The notes below the pieces were generated by a model. The model was not told the DNA's origin and searched no databases. It was given only the letters and a program-made list of their open reading frames with translations. A DNA stretch of 64,000 nt, taken from assembly GCF_004364285.1 (NCBI RefSeq), contig NZ_SOBE01000003.1, forward strand, positions 62,001 to 126,000. Reading direction: 5' to 3'. This DNA is from Frigoribacterium sp. PhB116. Its GTDB lineage: Bacteria > Actinomycetota > Actinomycetes > Actinomycetales > Microbacteriaceae. Position 1 is the stretch's first letter. Every line of letters begins with the position of its first letter. The translations under genes and the position numbers were made by a program. Positions 1 through 7,779 of this stretch are shown piece after piece.

Positions 1-587
1 GGGTCGGCCTCGTGCTCGTTCTCGTCGACCCCGTCGGCCGACGGCGTCGACTCGGCGGACGGCGTCGGCTCGGCGGACGGCGTCGGCTCGGCGGACGGCG
101 TCGGCTCGGCGGGCGGCGTCGACTCGGCGGACGGCGTCGGCTCGGTCGGCGAGGGCGGCGGCATCGTCCCGGCGAGCGCCGAGAGATCGAGCGCCATCGG
201 GTGGCCCGAGCTCTTCACGACCTCGGACTCGGCGGTGGGGGCAGGCGGCACGGTGAACGGCGCGGAGCGGACGGTCTCGGCCGAGATCGGCGTCGCCCCC
301 GTCCGCAGGCCGGGCTCGGCAAGGTCACCCTCGGCCGAGTCGTCCTCCGCCACGCCGTCGGCGGCCGGGCGGTCAGCGACCACGTCGTCGTGATCGACCA
401 CGCCGTCGTCGTCAGCGTCGTCGTCATCGACCACGTCGCCGTCGACCGCGTCGTCGTCATCGTCGTCGTCAGCGAACTGCGCCGCGAGCCAGTCGCCCGC
501 GTCGAGCCCCGACGTGTCGTCCGCTGGCTCCCGGCCCGCCTCCGCCTCCTCGCCGTCCGGCCCGCGGCCGTCGCGCGCGTCGTTCAC
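1..587 (-). CDS. Acidic, Pro-rich protein of unknown function, C-terminus outside the window
   Basis: Reading runs from a GTG at 587 to the window edge with no stop (195 codons visible). The N-terminus is very acidic, with a run of Asp near residues 40-46 and more Asp/Val-rich sequence after it. A Pro/Ser/Ala/Glu/Thr stretch follows with five or so PSAEPT-type hexapeptides, which look like a disordered linker. No catalytic domain or membrane segment is visible, so any folded domain lies beyond the edge. The GTG overlaps the pyrE stop (GTGA), so translation is probably coupled to pyrE. I do not recognise the family. The reading frame is supported by the overlap and by the in-frame repeats. Confidence 0.7.
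   Translation of the reverse strand, partial: MNDARDGRGPDGEEAEAGREPADDTSGLDAGDWLAAQFADDDDDDDAVDGDVVDDDDADDDGVVDHDDVVADRPAADGVAEDDSAEGDLAEPGLRTGATPISAETVRSAPFTVPPAPTAESEVVKSSGHPMALDLSALAGTMPPPSPTEPTPSAESTPPAEPTPSAEPTPSAEPTPSAESTPSADGVDENEHEAD
46..135. repeat. 18-bp tandem repeat, five units, encoding PSAEPT
   Basis: Five near-identical 18-bp units (gtcggctcggcggacggc type). They stay in frame in the minus-strand gene and add six residues per unit, so copy number can change without a frameshift. Confidence 0.8.
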
Positions 588-1135
588 GGCTGCAGCCCGA
601 GGTCGTCCAGCCCGATGGCCGCGTAGTAGGGGTAGCCGGCGGCCTCGATGACCTCGCGGGCGCCGGTGCTGCGGTCGACGACGACGGCGACGGCCGCGAT
701 CACCGCGCCCACCGCCTCCAGCGCCTTCGCGGCGGCGAGGGGCGAGCCCCCGGTGGTCGACGTGTCCTCGAGGACGACGACCCGCTTGCCCTCGAGGTCG
801 GGGCCCTCGACCTGCTTGCCGCGACCGTGGTCCTTGGGCTCCTTGCGGACGACGAAGGCGTCGTAGTCGCGCCCCATCGCGACGCCCTGGTGCAGCACGG
901 CGGAGGCGATCGGGTCGGCGCCCATCGTCAGGCCGCCCACGGCGAACACGTCGGGCACCTCGGTGATGAGGTCGACCATGACCTGCCCGATCAGGGGGGC
1001 GACGCGGTGGTCGAGGCTGACCTTCCGCAGGTCGATGTAGTAGCTCGCCTTCTTGCCGCTCGTGAGCGTGAAGTCGCCGTGGAAGACGGCCTCGGAACGG
1101 ATGTAGTCGATGAGCTGCGTGCGTGCGTCGGTCAC
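584..1135 (-). CDS. pyrE: Orotate phosphoribosyltransferase
   Basis: Transfers phosphoribose from PRPP to orotate to make OMP in pyrimidine synthesis (cytosol). The 183-residue protein has the usual short PRTase fold. The PRPP-binding region reads RVVVLEDTSTTGGS, the phosphoribosyl loop with its acidic pair replaced by ED. SGKKASYYIDLRKV near the N-terminus is typical of PyrE. I chose GTG at 1135 because a -10-like TACCAT ends 8 bases upstream, as in other leaderless genes here. A TTG at 1144 overlaps that box. The stop overlaps the start of the next gene. Confidence 0.9.
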   Translation of the reverse strand: MTDARTQLIDYIRSEAVFHGDFTLTSGKKASYYIDLRKVSLDHRVAPLIGQVMVDLITEVPDVFAVGGLTMGADPIASAVLHQGVAMGRDYDAFVVRKEPKDHGRGKQVEGPDLEGKRVVVLEDTSTTGGSPLAAAKALEAVGAVIAAVAVVVDRSTGAREVIEAAGYPYYAAIGLDDLGLQP

Positions 1136-1190
1136 GGTGACCAATGGTAGGGCAGGAGGCTCCGCCCAGGCCGGGTGCGCCTCCTGCCGG

Positions 1191-1196
1191 TAGCGT
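1191..1196 (+). promoter_or_regulatory. -10 box of a leaderless promoter for exonuclease III
   Basis: TAGCGT lies exactly 7 bases before the ATG at 1204, with no Shine-Dalgarno sequence between them. The divergent pyrE box TACCAT is at 1149-1144 on the other strand. Confidence 0.55.
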
Positions 1197-1203
1197 CGGC
1201 GGC

Positions 1204-2040
1204 ATGCGCGTCGCGACCTGGAACGTCAACTCCGTCCGTGCCCGAGTCGGGCGAGTGGTCGACTGGCTGGTCCGGGAGGACGTCGACGTCGTGGGCCTGC
1301 AGGAGATCAAGTGCAAGCCCGAGCAGTTCCCTTTCGACGCGTTCCGCGAGGCGGGCTACGAGGTCGAGCTGCACGGCCTCAGCCAGTGGAACGGCGTCGC
1401 CTTCGCGAGCCGCCTGCCGATGGACGACGTCACGATCACGTTCCCGACCCAGCCCGGCTTCGCCAAGGGGCAGGAGGGGCTCGACCAGCCCAAGGAGGCG
1501 CGCGCGATCGGCGTCACGGTCGAGGGCGTCCGCCTCTGGTCGCTCTACGTGCCGAACGGCCGTGAACTGGGCGACCCGCACTACGACTACAAGCTCGACT
1601 GGCTCGCCGCCCTCGCCGCCGAGACGGAGGCCTGGATCGCCGAGCGGCCCGACCAGCCGCTCGCGCTGATGGGCGACTGGAACGTCGCCCCGCTCGACAC
1701 CGACGTGTGGGACGTCTCGGTCTTCGAGGGCCACACCCACGTCAGCCAGCCCGAGCGCGACGCCTTCGCCGCGTTCGAGCGCGTCGGCCTGACGGACGTC
1801 GTGCGCCCGCGCCTGCCCGAGGGCTACACCTACTGGGACTACAAGCAGCACCGGTTCCCGAAGAACGAGGGCATGCGGATCGACTTCATCATGGGGTCGC
1901 AGCCGTTCGCCGACCTCGTCACCGACGCGTCGATCCACCGCGACGAGCGCAAGGGCGACGCCCCGAGCGACCACGTCCCCGTCGTGGTCGACCTCGAGCT
2001 CGACACCGAGCTCGACGACGACCGCCCGATGATCTTCTGA
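1204..2040 (+). CDS. xth: Exodeoxyribonuclease III (AP endonuclease family)
   Basis: Mg-dependent 3'-5' exonuclease and AP endonuclease of base-excision repair. The 278-residue protein is full length for the ExoIII/XthA family. Conserved blocks appear in order: MRVATWNVNSVRAR at the N-terminus, LQEIKC (metal-binding Glu), GDWNVAPL, RIDFIMGS and the C-terminal SDHVPVVVDL with the catalytic Asp-His. The start is set by the conserved MRVATWN sequence and the -10 box 7 bases upstream; a longer reading from further upstream would add unconserved residues. Confidence 0.93.
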   Translation: MRVATWNVNSVRARVGRVVDWLVREDVDVVGLQEIKCKPEQFPFDAFREAGYEVELHGLSQWNGVAFASRLPMDDVTITFPTQPGFAKGQEGLDQPKEARAIGVTVEGVRLWSLYVPNGRELGDPHYDYKLDWLAALAAETEAWIAERPDQPLALMGDWNVAPLDTDVWDVSVFEGHTHVSQPERDAFAAFERVGLTDVVRPRLPEGYTYWDYKQHRFPKNEGMRIDFIMGSQPFADLVTDASIHRDERKGDAPSDHVPVVVDLELDTELDDDRPMIF

Positions 2041-2056
2041 GGCGGCCTGCCTGCCG

Positions 2057-2070
2057 AGGAGGCGCCTCCT
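2057..2070. repeat. Perfect 14-bp palindrome AGGAGGCGCCTCCT
   Basis: It lies in the short gap between two convergent genes. An identical copy sits inside the methyltransferase gene at 13449-13462. Each contains both orientations of the octamer that is over-represented across the window. Confidence 0.7.
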
Positions 2071-2989
2071 ACTTGAGCAGTGCCGCGACCAGCACCAGCA
2101 GCGGCACCGACCCGATGGTCGTCACGAGCACGGTGTCGCGGGCGACCACGACCCCGGCCTGGTAGCGCTGGGCGTAGTTGAAGACGTTCTGCGCGCTCGG
2201 CAGGCCGGCCAGGACGACGGCGACGAAGAGCTGGTCGTGCCCGAGGTCGAAGACGAAGGCGCCGAGCACCCAGGCGACGACGGGCATGACGACGAGCTTG
2301 AGCGCCGTCGCGATCGCGATGTCGGCCCGGCCCTCGCGCGCCTGCAGCGGCTTCGAGCCCGAGAGCGACATCCCGAACGAGATCAGGACGACCGGCACGG
2401 CCGCGCCGCCGACGAGCAGCAGCGGCTGCATGACGGGGTCGGGGATCTCGATCTCGAGCACGGCGACGAGCACCCCGAGCGCCGAGCCGATCAACAGGGG
2501 GTTGAGCAGCGGCCGCGCGATCGCGCGCCCGAGGCTGCTGCCGCGGTTCGTGACCGTGTCCATCACCGTCAGCACGATCGGCGTGATGACGAGCAGCTGG
2601 TAGAGCAGCACGGGGGCCACGAAGGTCGCGCTGCCGAGCACGTAGGTCGCGACGGGCAGCCCGATGTTGTTCGCGTTGACGTAGGCGCCGCCCATCGTGC
2701 CCATCGTGGTCTCCGCCGCCGAGCGACGCAGGACGAACCTCAGCAGCACCACCGAGATCACGGCGGCGGCGAGGGAGGCGAGGGCCGAGACCACGAGGAG
2801 GTCCGAGAACAGCACGTGCACGTCGGCCCGCGAGATCGTGGAGAAGAGGAGGCAGGGCGTGAGGACGAAGAAGACGAGGCGCGAGAGCACCTGGTGACCG
2901 GTCGGGCCGAGCAGGTCGATGCGCCCGACCAGCCAGCCGGCGGCGATGATCACCCCGATGATCCCGAACCCGATCAGCACTCCGCCCAT
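2069..2989 (-). CDS. AEC-family transporter (auxin efflux carrier type permease)
   Basis: The 306-residue integral membrane protein has about ten hydrophobic segments split by a central hydrophilic stretch, as in the bacterial AEC (malonate/malate/auxin carrier) family. Family-like features include the N-terminal GFGIIGVIIAAGWLVGR and the NANNIGLPVA motif in the middle. Substrate cannot be read from sequence; bacterial members often move small organic acids. CAGGAT lies 6 bases before the ATG, so the mRNA may be leaderless, or AGGA may act as a weak ribosome-binding site. It lies 40 bp downstream of the small gene at 3030-3485 on the same strand. Confidence 0.82.
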   Translation of the reverse strand: MGGVLIGFGIIGVIIAAGWLVGRIDLLGPTGHQVLSRLVFFVLTPCLLFSTISRADVHVLFSDLLVVSALASLAAAVISVVLLRFVLRRSAAETTMGTMGGAYVNANNIGLPVATYVLGSATFVAPVLLYQLLVITPIVLTVMDTVTNRGSSLGRAIARPLLNPLLIGSALGVLVAVLEIEIPDPVMQPLLLVGGAAVPVVLISFGMSLSGSKPLQAREGRADIAIATALKLVVMPVVAWVLGAFVFDLGHDQLFVAVVLAGLPSAQNVFNYAQRYQAGVVVARDTVLVTTIGSVPLLVLVAALLK

Positions 2990-3029
2990 GTGACCATCCT
3001 GGTGCAGGCGGCCGACAGGGGGCGACGCG

Positions 3030-3485
3030 TCAGCCGAGACGGGACATGAGGTGCCGCGCGGTCTGCGCGCCCTCGTCGCCCGTGGACCACGTCACGTGGT
3101 CGCCGTCGAGGCCGACGACGTCGAACTGACGGCCGATCTCGAGGCCGGACCGCTCGGCGAGGTCGTCCGCGAGGCGGCGCCCCTCCGGCTCGACGCACGC
3201 GGTGCCCTGGACGATGACGAGGGCGCCGTGCCGCAGGGCGGGGGCGAGCCGGGCCGCGGCGCCGCGGAGGGCGGCGTCGGCCGAGGCCGGTTCGGGGACC
3301 GCGACGACGGCGACGTCGAACCCGTCGAGCTCGGCGACGCACGGTGCGGCGGCGTCGGGGGCGGCGACCGTCGACGAGTCGACGACGACGACCTCGGCGC
3401 CGAGGGCGGCCGCTCGGTCGCCGGTCTCGCGGAGCGAGGACGACGAGCCGGTGAGGACGAGCTTGGGAGTGTGCAGGAAGAACAT
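3030..3485 (-). CDS. Small alpha/beta protein of unknown function
   Basis: A 151-residue cytosolic protein with alternating hydrophobic strands (KLVLTGSS, AEVVVVDSS, DVAVVAVPEP, GALVIVQGTA), suggesting a Rossmann-like or response-regulator-like fold. No complete nucleotide-binding or catalytic motif is seen. The ATG at 3485 is preceded by a good Shine-Dalgarno (GAGAGG). It lies 40 bp upstream of the AEC transporter and may be cotranscribed with it. I do not recognise the family. Confidence 0.6.
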   Translation of the reverse strand: MFFLHTPKLVLTGSSSSLRETGDRAAALGAEVVVVDSSTVAAPDAAAPCVAELDGFDVAVVAVPEPASADAALRGAAARLAPALRHGALVIVQGTACVEPEGRRLADDLAERSGLEIGRQFDVVGLDGDHVTWSTGDEGAQTARHLMSRLG

Positions 3486-3684
3486 GGCGGACCTCTCGGG
3501 TGAGGCAGGCTCGGGAGCACTGCCGGGGCTGGGCGACTGTGCTCACCGTCACACTATGTGTATATCTCGAATATCACAAGCCATTCTTGCAGAGGTCGCA
3601 AGACCGAGCAACGCACGGTGATGCGGCGGTAGACGGCGACCGGGCGACGGACGGCGACCGGGCGGCACACGGCAAGATGGACGC
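3486..3684. promoter_or_regulatory. Divergent intergenic region with an AT-rich core
   Basis: Bases 3550-3600 (TGTGTATAT...ATATCACA) are clearly AT-richer than the surroundings and form an imperfect inverted repeat around CTCGA. That is plausible as a promoter or operator for the leftward small gene. A 14-bp direct repeat ACGGCGACCGGGCG occurs twice between about 3630 and 3665. CAAGAT at 3673-3678 lies 6 bases before the rightward GTG start. Confidence 0.4.
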
Positions 3685-4731
3685 GTGACGCGCCTCCACG
3701 ATCCCGCTGCCCACACGTTCGCCTCCGACAACTACGCCGGCGCGCACCCCGAGGTGCTCCAGGCGATGATCGAGGCCAACGGCGGCCATGTCGCCTCCTA
3801 CGGCGCCGACCCCTACACGCGTCGTCTCGGCGAGGTGGTGGCCGAGGTCTTCGGCGAGGGCACCTCCCTCGACCCGGTCCTCACCGGCACCGGTGCCAAC
3901 GTGGCCGCCCTGCAGGCGCTCGTGCCCCGCTGGGGCGCGGTGATCTGCGCGACCACGGCCCACGTCTACACCGACGAGGGCGGGGCGCCCGAGCGCCTCG
4001 GCGGCATCAAGCTGCTCACCGTCCCGACGCCCGACGGCAAGCTCACCCCCGAGCTGATCGACCGTCAGGCCTACGGCTGGGGCGACCAGCAGCGCCCGCA
4101 GCCGCTCGCGGTCACGATCACGCAGAGCACCGAGCTCGGCACGGTCTACACGCCCGACGAGCTCCGGGCGATCACCGACCGCTCGCACGCGCACGGGATG
4201 ACCGTGCACCTCGACGGCGCCCGGCTCGCCAACGCGGCCGCGTCGCTCGGCGTCCCGCTGCGGGCGCTCACGCGCGACGCCGGCGTCGACTCGGTCTCGC
4301 TCGGCGGCACGAAGAACGGGCTCGTCCTCGGCGAGTCGGTCGTGACCTTCTCCGAGGAGGCGCGGGCCGGCCTGGTATTCCTCCGCAAGATGGACGCGCA
4401 GCTGGCCTCGAAGATGCGCTTCACGTCGGCGCAGTTCCTCGCGATGTTCGAGGACGACCTGTGGCTGCGCTCGGCGACCCGGGCCAACGCGATGGCGACC
4501 CGGCTCGCGGCGGCGCTCGCCTCGCTGCCCGGGGTGACGATCACCCAGGCGGTCGAGGCCAACGCGGTGTTCGTCGTGCTGCCGATCGAGGCCGTCGAGC
4601 CGCTGCGGGCGGTGCACCACTTCTACGACTGGGACCGCGCGACCGGCGAGGTGCGCCTGATGTGCTCGTTCGACACGGCCGAGGAGCACGTCGACCGCCT
4701 CGTCGCCGACCTGCGGGCCCTGCTCGGCTGA
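3685..4731 (+). CDS. PLP-dependent aldolase/beta-eliminating lyase, threonine aldolase-like
   Basis: The 348-residue fold-type I PLP enzyme most resembles low-specificity L-threonine aldolases, which cleave threonine to glycine and acetaldehyde. The N-terminal FASDNYAGAHPEVLQAM matches the substrate-loop region. HLDGARLANAAASLGV (about residues 175-190) carries the PLP-pairing Asp and Arg. SVSLGGTKNGL supplies the Schiff-base lysine at K210. Length is normal. Exact substrate (threonine, phenylserine or another beta-hydroxy amino acid) is not settled. The GTG start is preceded by CAAGAT at 6 bases. Confidence 0.87.
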   Translation: MTRLHDPAAHTFASDNYAGAHPEVLQAMIEANGGHVASYGADPYTRRLGEVVAEVFGEGTSLDPVLTGTGANVAALQALVPRWGAVICATTAHVYTDEGGAPERLGGIKLLTVPTPDGKLTPELIDRQAYGWGDQQRPQPLAVTITQSTELGTVYTPDELRAITDRSHAHGMTVHLDGARLANAAASLGVPLRALTRDAGVDSVSLGGTKNGLVLGESVVTFSEEARAGLVFLRKMDAQLASKMRFTSAQFLAMFEDDLWLRSATRANAMATRLAAALASLPGVTITQAVEANAVFVVLPIEAVEPLRAVHHFYDWDRATGEVRLMCSFDTAEEHVDRLVADLRALLG

Positions 4732-4740
4732 GCAAAGGGG

Positions 4741-5367
4741 TCAGGGCGTACGGGCCGCGGCGACGAAGTCGGCGATGAGCCGGGCGTCCTTGACGCCGCG
4801 CGAGGACTCGACGCCCGAGCTGACGTCGACCCCGACGGCGCCGGCGGGGCGCGCCGCCGCCAGCAGCTCGGCGACGGTGCCGGGCGTGAGCCCGCCGGCG
4901 AGCAGCCAGGGGCGCGCGGGCGGCGCTGAGAGCAGCGGCGCCGCGTCGAACACGGCCCCGGCACCGGGCTCGACCGCGTCGAGCAGCAGGGCGTCCTCGC
5001 CGAACGCGACCCGCTCCTCCTCGGTCTCGCTCACGTAGCGCGACGCGCTGACCGCGCGGATCACGCGGAACCCCGCCGCCTGCGCGGCCGCGACGTCGGC
5101 CGGGGACTCGTCGCCGTGCAGCTGGACGGTCGAGACGCCGGAGGCGCGGGCCAGCTCGAGCACCGCCCCCACCTCCTGGCCGCGGAACACGCCGACGGTC
5201 TCGACGCCCTCCGGCACCCGGGCCACCAGGGCACGGGCCGTGTCGGCGTCGACCGTGCGCGGGCTGCCGGGCGCGAAGACGAAGCCGACCGCGTCGGCGC
5301 CTGCGGCGACGGCGGCGTCGACGGTCTCGGGAGTGGACAGTCCGCAGATCTTGACCCAGGTGCTCAT
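4741..5367 (-). CDS. trpF: Phosphoribosylanthranilate isomerase
   Basis: Catalyses the Amadori rearrangement of N-(5'-phosphoribosyl)anthranilate to CdRP in tryptophan synthesis. It is a single-domain TIM barrel of 208 residues, usual for TrpF. The N-terminal WVKICGLSTPE has the catalytic cysteine (C8), and STVQLHGDE and LLAGGLTPG match strand 5 and the phosphate-binding loop. It stands alone rather than in a trp operon. CAGACT lies 7 bases before the ATG, suggesting a leaderless transcript. It converges with the aldolase gene across a 9-bp gap. Confidence 0.92.
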   Translation of the reverse strand: MSTWVKICGLSTPETVDAAVAAGADAVGFVFAPGSPRTVDADTARALVARVPEGVETVGVFRGQEVGAVLELARASGVSTVQLHGDESPADVAAAQAAGFRVIRAVSASRYVSETEEERVAFGEDALLLDAVEPGAGAVFDAAPLLSAPPARPWLLAGGLTPGTVAELLAAARPAGAVGVDVSSGVESSRGVKDARLIADFVAAARTP

Positions 5368-5428
5368 GCGCCCCAGTCTGCCGTGCGGTCCGTCCGAGCC
5401 GGCTGACGCCTCCTCTGCCGATCCCCGC

Positions 5429-7618
5429 TCAGTCGAGGTCGTCGAGCACCTCGGCCGAGGGCTCCCCCACGACCTGCTGCACCACGCTCAACGACTCCCC
5501 GTCGGGAGCCACGTCGACGAGCACCGTGTCGCCGTCGGCGATCGAGCCGCCGAGCAGCGCCATCGCGAGCTGGTCGTCGATCTGGCGCTGCATGAGCCGG
5601 CGCAGCGGCCGGGCGCCGTAGATCGGGTCGTAGCCGCGCTCGGCGAGCCAGGCTCGCGCGTCGGGGGTCACCGCGAGCGACAGCCGCCGGTCGGTGAGGC
5701 GGCGGCCGAGCCGGTCGACGTAGAGCGAGACGATCTGGCCGAGGTCGTCGGTCGACAGGGTCGAGAACACGACGATGTCGTCGAGCCGGTTGACGAACTC
5801 GGGCTTGAAGGCCTGGCGGACCATGCCCTGCACCAGCTCCTCCTTCTCGGGGTCGCTGAGGCCGGGGTCGGTGATGACCTGCGAGCCGAGGTTGGACGTG
5901 AGCACGAGGATCGTGTTGCGGAAGTCGACCGTGCGGCCCTGTCCGTCGGTCAGGCGGCCGTCGTCGAGCACCTGCAGCAGGATGTCGAACACCTCGGGGT
6001 GGGCCTTCTCGACCTCGTCCATCAGCACGACGCTGTACGGCCGGCGACGCACCGCCTCGGTGAGCTGGCCGCCGGCCTCGTAGCCGACGTAGCCGGGAGG
6101 CGCGCCCACGAGCCGGGACACGCTGTGCTTCTCGCCGTACTCGCTCATGTCGATGCGGACGAGGGCCTTCTCGTCGTCGAACAGGAAGTCGGCGAGCGCC
6201 TTCGCGAGCTCGGTCTTGCCGACGCCGGTCGGGCCGAGGAACAGGAACGAGCCGGTCGGGCGGTCGGGGTCGCTGATGCCCGCGCGGGTGCGGCGGACGG
6301 CCTCGCTGACGGCCTGGACCGCGGCCCGCTGGCCGATGAGGCGCCTCCCGAGCTCGCTCTCGAGGTGCAGCAGCTTCTCGGTCTCGCCGCTGAGCAGCCG
6401 GCCGACGGGGATGCCCGTCCAGGCGGCGACGACCTCGGCGATGTCGGAGTCGGTCACGCTGTCGCTGACGAGGCGCTCGTCGCTCTGCTCGAACGACTCG
6501 GCGTCGGCGAGACGCTTCTCGATGTCGGGGATGCGCTCGTAGCTGATGCGCGCCGCGTCCTCGTAGCGGCCCTCGCGGAGGGCCCGGTCGGCGTCGATGC
6601 GCGCTTCGTTGAGGTCGCTGCGGAGGGTGCCGACGCCCTGCAGCGCGGCCTTCTCGGCCTGCCACCGGGCGTTCAGGTCGTCGAACGCGGCCTGCTGCTG
6701 GGCGATCGTCTCGCGCAGGGTCGCGAGGCGGGCGAGCGAGGCGTCGTCCTTCTCCTTCTTGAGCGCCAGTTCTTCGATCTGCAGGCGGACGAGGCCGCGG
6801 TAGAGCTGGTCGAGCTCGACCGGCGACGAGTCGATCTCCATCTTGAGGCGGGAGCCCGCCTCGTCGACGAGGTCGATGGCCTTGTCGGGCAGTTGGCGGC
6901 TCGGGATGTACCGGTTCGACAAGGAGGCGGCAGCCACCAGGGCGCCGTCGGTGATGGTGACGCCGTGGTGAGCCTCGTACCTCTCCTTGAGGCCCCGGAG
7001 GATCGCGACCGTGTCCTCCACGGTCGGCTCTCCGACATAGACCTGCTGGAACCGGCGCTCGAGGGCGGCGTCCTTCTCGATGTACTGGCGGTACTCGTCG
7101 AGCGTCGTCGCGCCGATCAGCCGCAGCTCGCCGCGGGCGAGCATCGGCTTGAGCATGTTGGAGGCGGCGACCGAGCCCTCGCCGCCGCCTGCGCCCATGA
7201 GGGTGTGCAGCTCGTCGATGAAGGTGATGACCTGGCCGTCGCTCTGGGTGATCTCCTTGAGGACGTCCTTCAGGCGTTCCTCGAACTCGCCGCGGTACTT
7301 CGCGCCGGCGACGAGGGCGGCGAGGTCGAGGCTGATCAGCCGCTTCTCCTTGAGGGAGTCGGCGACGTCGCCCTCGACGATGCGCTGGGCGAGGCCCTCG
7401 ACGACGGCCGTCTTGCCGACGCCGGGCTCGCCGATCAGCACGGGGTTGTTCTTGGTGCGGCGGGTGAGCACCTGGCTGATGCGCCGGATCTCGGCGTCGC
7501 GCCCGATCACCGGGTCGAGCTTGCCGCTGCGAGCGATCGCCGTGAGGTCGACGCCGTACTTCTCGAGCGCGCTCTTCTGCTTCTCGGTGGAGGCGGGAGC
7601 GCCCTGCATGTTCGCCAC
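5429..7618 (-). CDS. clpB: ClpB disaggregase lacking the N-terminal Clp-N domain
   Basis: AAA+ disaggregase that works with DnaK to rescue aggregated proteins. The 729-residue protein has NBD1 with Walker A GEPGVGKT at residues 63-70, Walker B ([19 protein letters not shown]), an intact coiled-coil middle domain, then NBD2 ([20 protein letters not shown]) and the C-terminal domain. ClpB normally has about 150 more residues carrying two Clp-N repeats. Here the sequence starts at the linker just before NBD1 ([23 protein letters not shown]). It looks like a natural N-less form comparable to the short alternative-start ClpB of E. coli. GTG at 7618 was chosen for the AAAGG 6-8 bases upstream; an ATG at 7609 is possible. 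A HAIR operator sits 19 bases upstream. Confidence 0.93.
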   Translation of the reverse strand: MANMQGAPASTEKQKSALEKYGVDLTAIARSGKLDPVIGRDAEIRRISQVLTRRTKNNPVLIGEPGVGKTAVVEGLAQRIVEGDVADSLKEKRLISLDLAALVAGAKYRGEFEERLKDVLKEITQSDGQVITFIDELHTLMGAGGGEGSVAASNMLKPMLARGELRLIGATTLDEYRQYIEKDAALERRFQQVYVGEPTVEDTVAILRGLKERYEAHHGVTITDGALVAAASLSNRYIPSRQLPDKAIDLVDEAGSRLKMEIDSSPVELDQLYRGLVRLQIEELALKKEKDDASLARLATLRETIAQQQAAFDDLNARWQAEKAALQGVGTLRSDLNEARIDADRALREGRYEDAARISYERIPDIEKRLADAESFEQSDERLVSDSVTDSDIAEVVAAWTGIPVGRLLSGETEKLLHLESELGRRLIGQRAAVQAVSEAVRRTRAGISDPDRPTGSFLFLGPTGVGKTELAKALADFLFDDEKALVRIDMSEYGEKHSVSRLVGAPPGYVGYEAGGQLTEAVRRRPYSVVLMDEVEKAHPEVFDILLQVLDDGRLTDGQGRTVDFRNTILVLTSNLGSQVITDPGLSDPEKEELVQGMVRQAFKPEFVNRLDDIVVFSTLSTDDLGQIVSLYVDRLGRRLTDRRLSLAVTPDARAWLAERGYDPIYGARPLRRLMQRQIDDQLAMALLGGSIADGDTVLVDVAPDGESLSVVQQVVGEPSAEVLDDLD

Positions 7619-7636
7619 GGGTGTGCCTTTCTCGAA

Positions 7637-7657
7637 CTTGAGTTGATCTGGCTCAAC
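7637..7657. promoter_or_regulatory. HAIR operator for HspR upstream of clpB
   Basis: CTTGAGT, 7 bases, GCTCAAC. This is close to the HspR consensus CTTGAGT-N7-ACTCAAG, and its arms match the HAIR element at 18085-18105 exactly. On the clpB strand it begins inside the -10 box, so HspR would block the start of transcription. Confidence 0.88.
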
Positions 7658-7683
7658 TTTACGCTGCCCGCGTCGATGCGCAA
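7656..7683 (-). promoter_or_regulatory. clpB promoter
   Basis: On the minus strand: -35 TTGCGC (7683-7678), 16-bp spacer, -10 TAAAGT (7661-7656), running straight into the HAIR repeat. The dnaK promoter has the same -10 and spacing. Confidence 0.65.
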
Positions 7684-7701
7684 GGCATAGCACTCGTCAG
7701 G

Positions 7702-7731
7702 TTGTAGACACCGCCCTCGTGTGTCTAATAT
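7702..7731 (+). promoter_or_regulatory. Promoter with built-in inverted repeat for the Ig-like secreted protein
   Basis: -35 TTGTAG (7702-7707), 18-bp spacer, -10 TAATAT (7726-7731). A perfect 7-bp inverted repeat, TAGACAC-N9-GTGTCTA at 7705-7727, fills the spacer and touches both boxes. That is the position of a repressor operator. The regulator is unknown. Confidence 0.55.
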
Positions 7732-7779
7732 TTCGCATACCCATTTCGGCCCGACATCGTTCAAAGGAACCACGCACAC

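Noticed and set aside
46-135. Regular 18-bp units taken at first as a possible CRISPR-like array
   Set aside because: There are no spacers; the units are contiguous and encode an in-frame PSAEPT repeat. The same holds for the AQPAGP units at 37215-37304.
5240-7690. A very long rightward open frame opposite clpB
   Set aside because: It mirrors a clear ClpB on the other strand. Long antisense frames are expected in high-GC genes, and its product is low-complexity Val/Asp/Arg-rich sequence.
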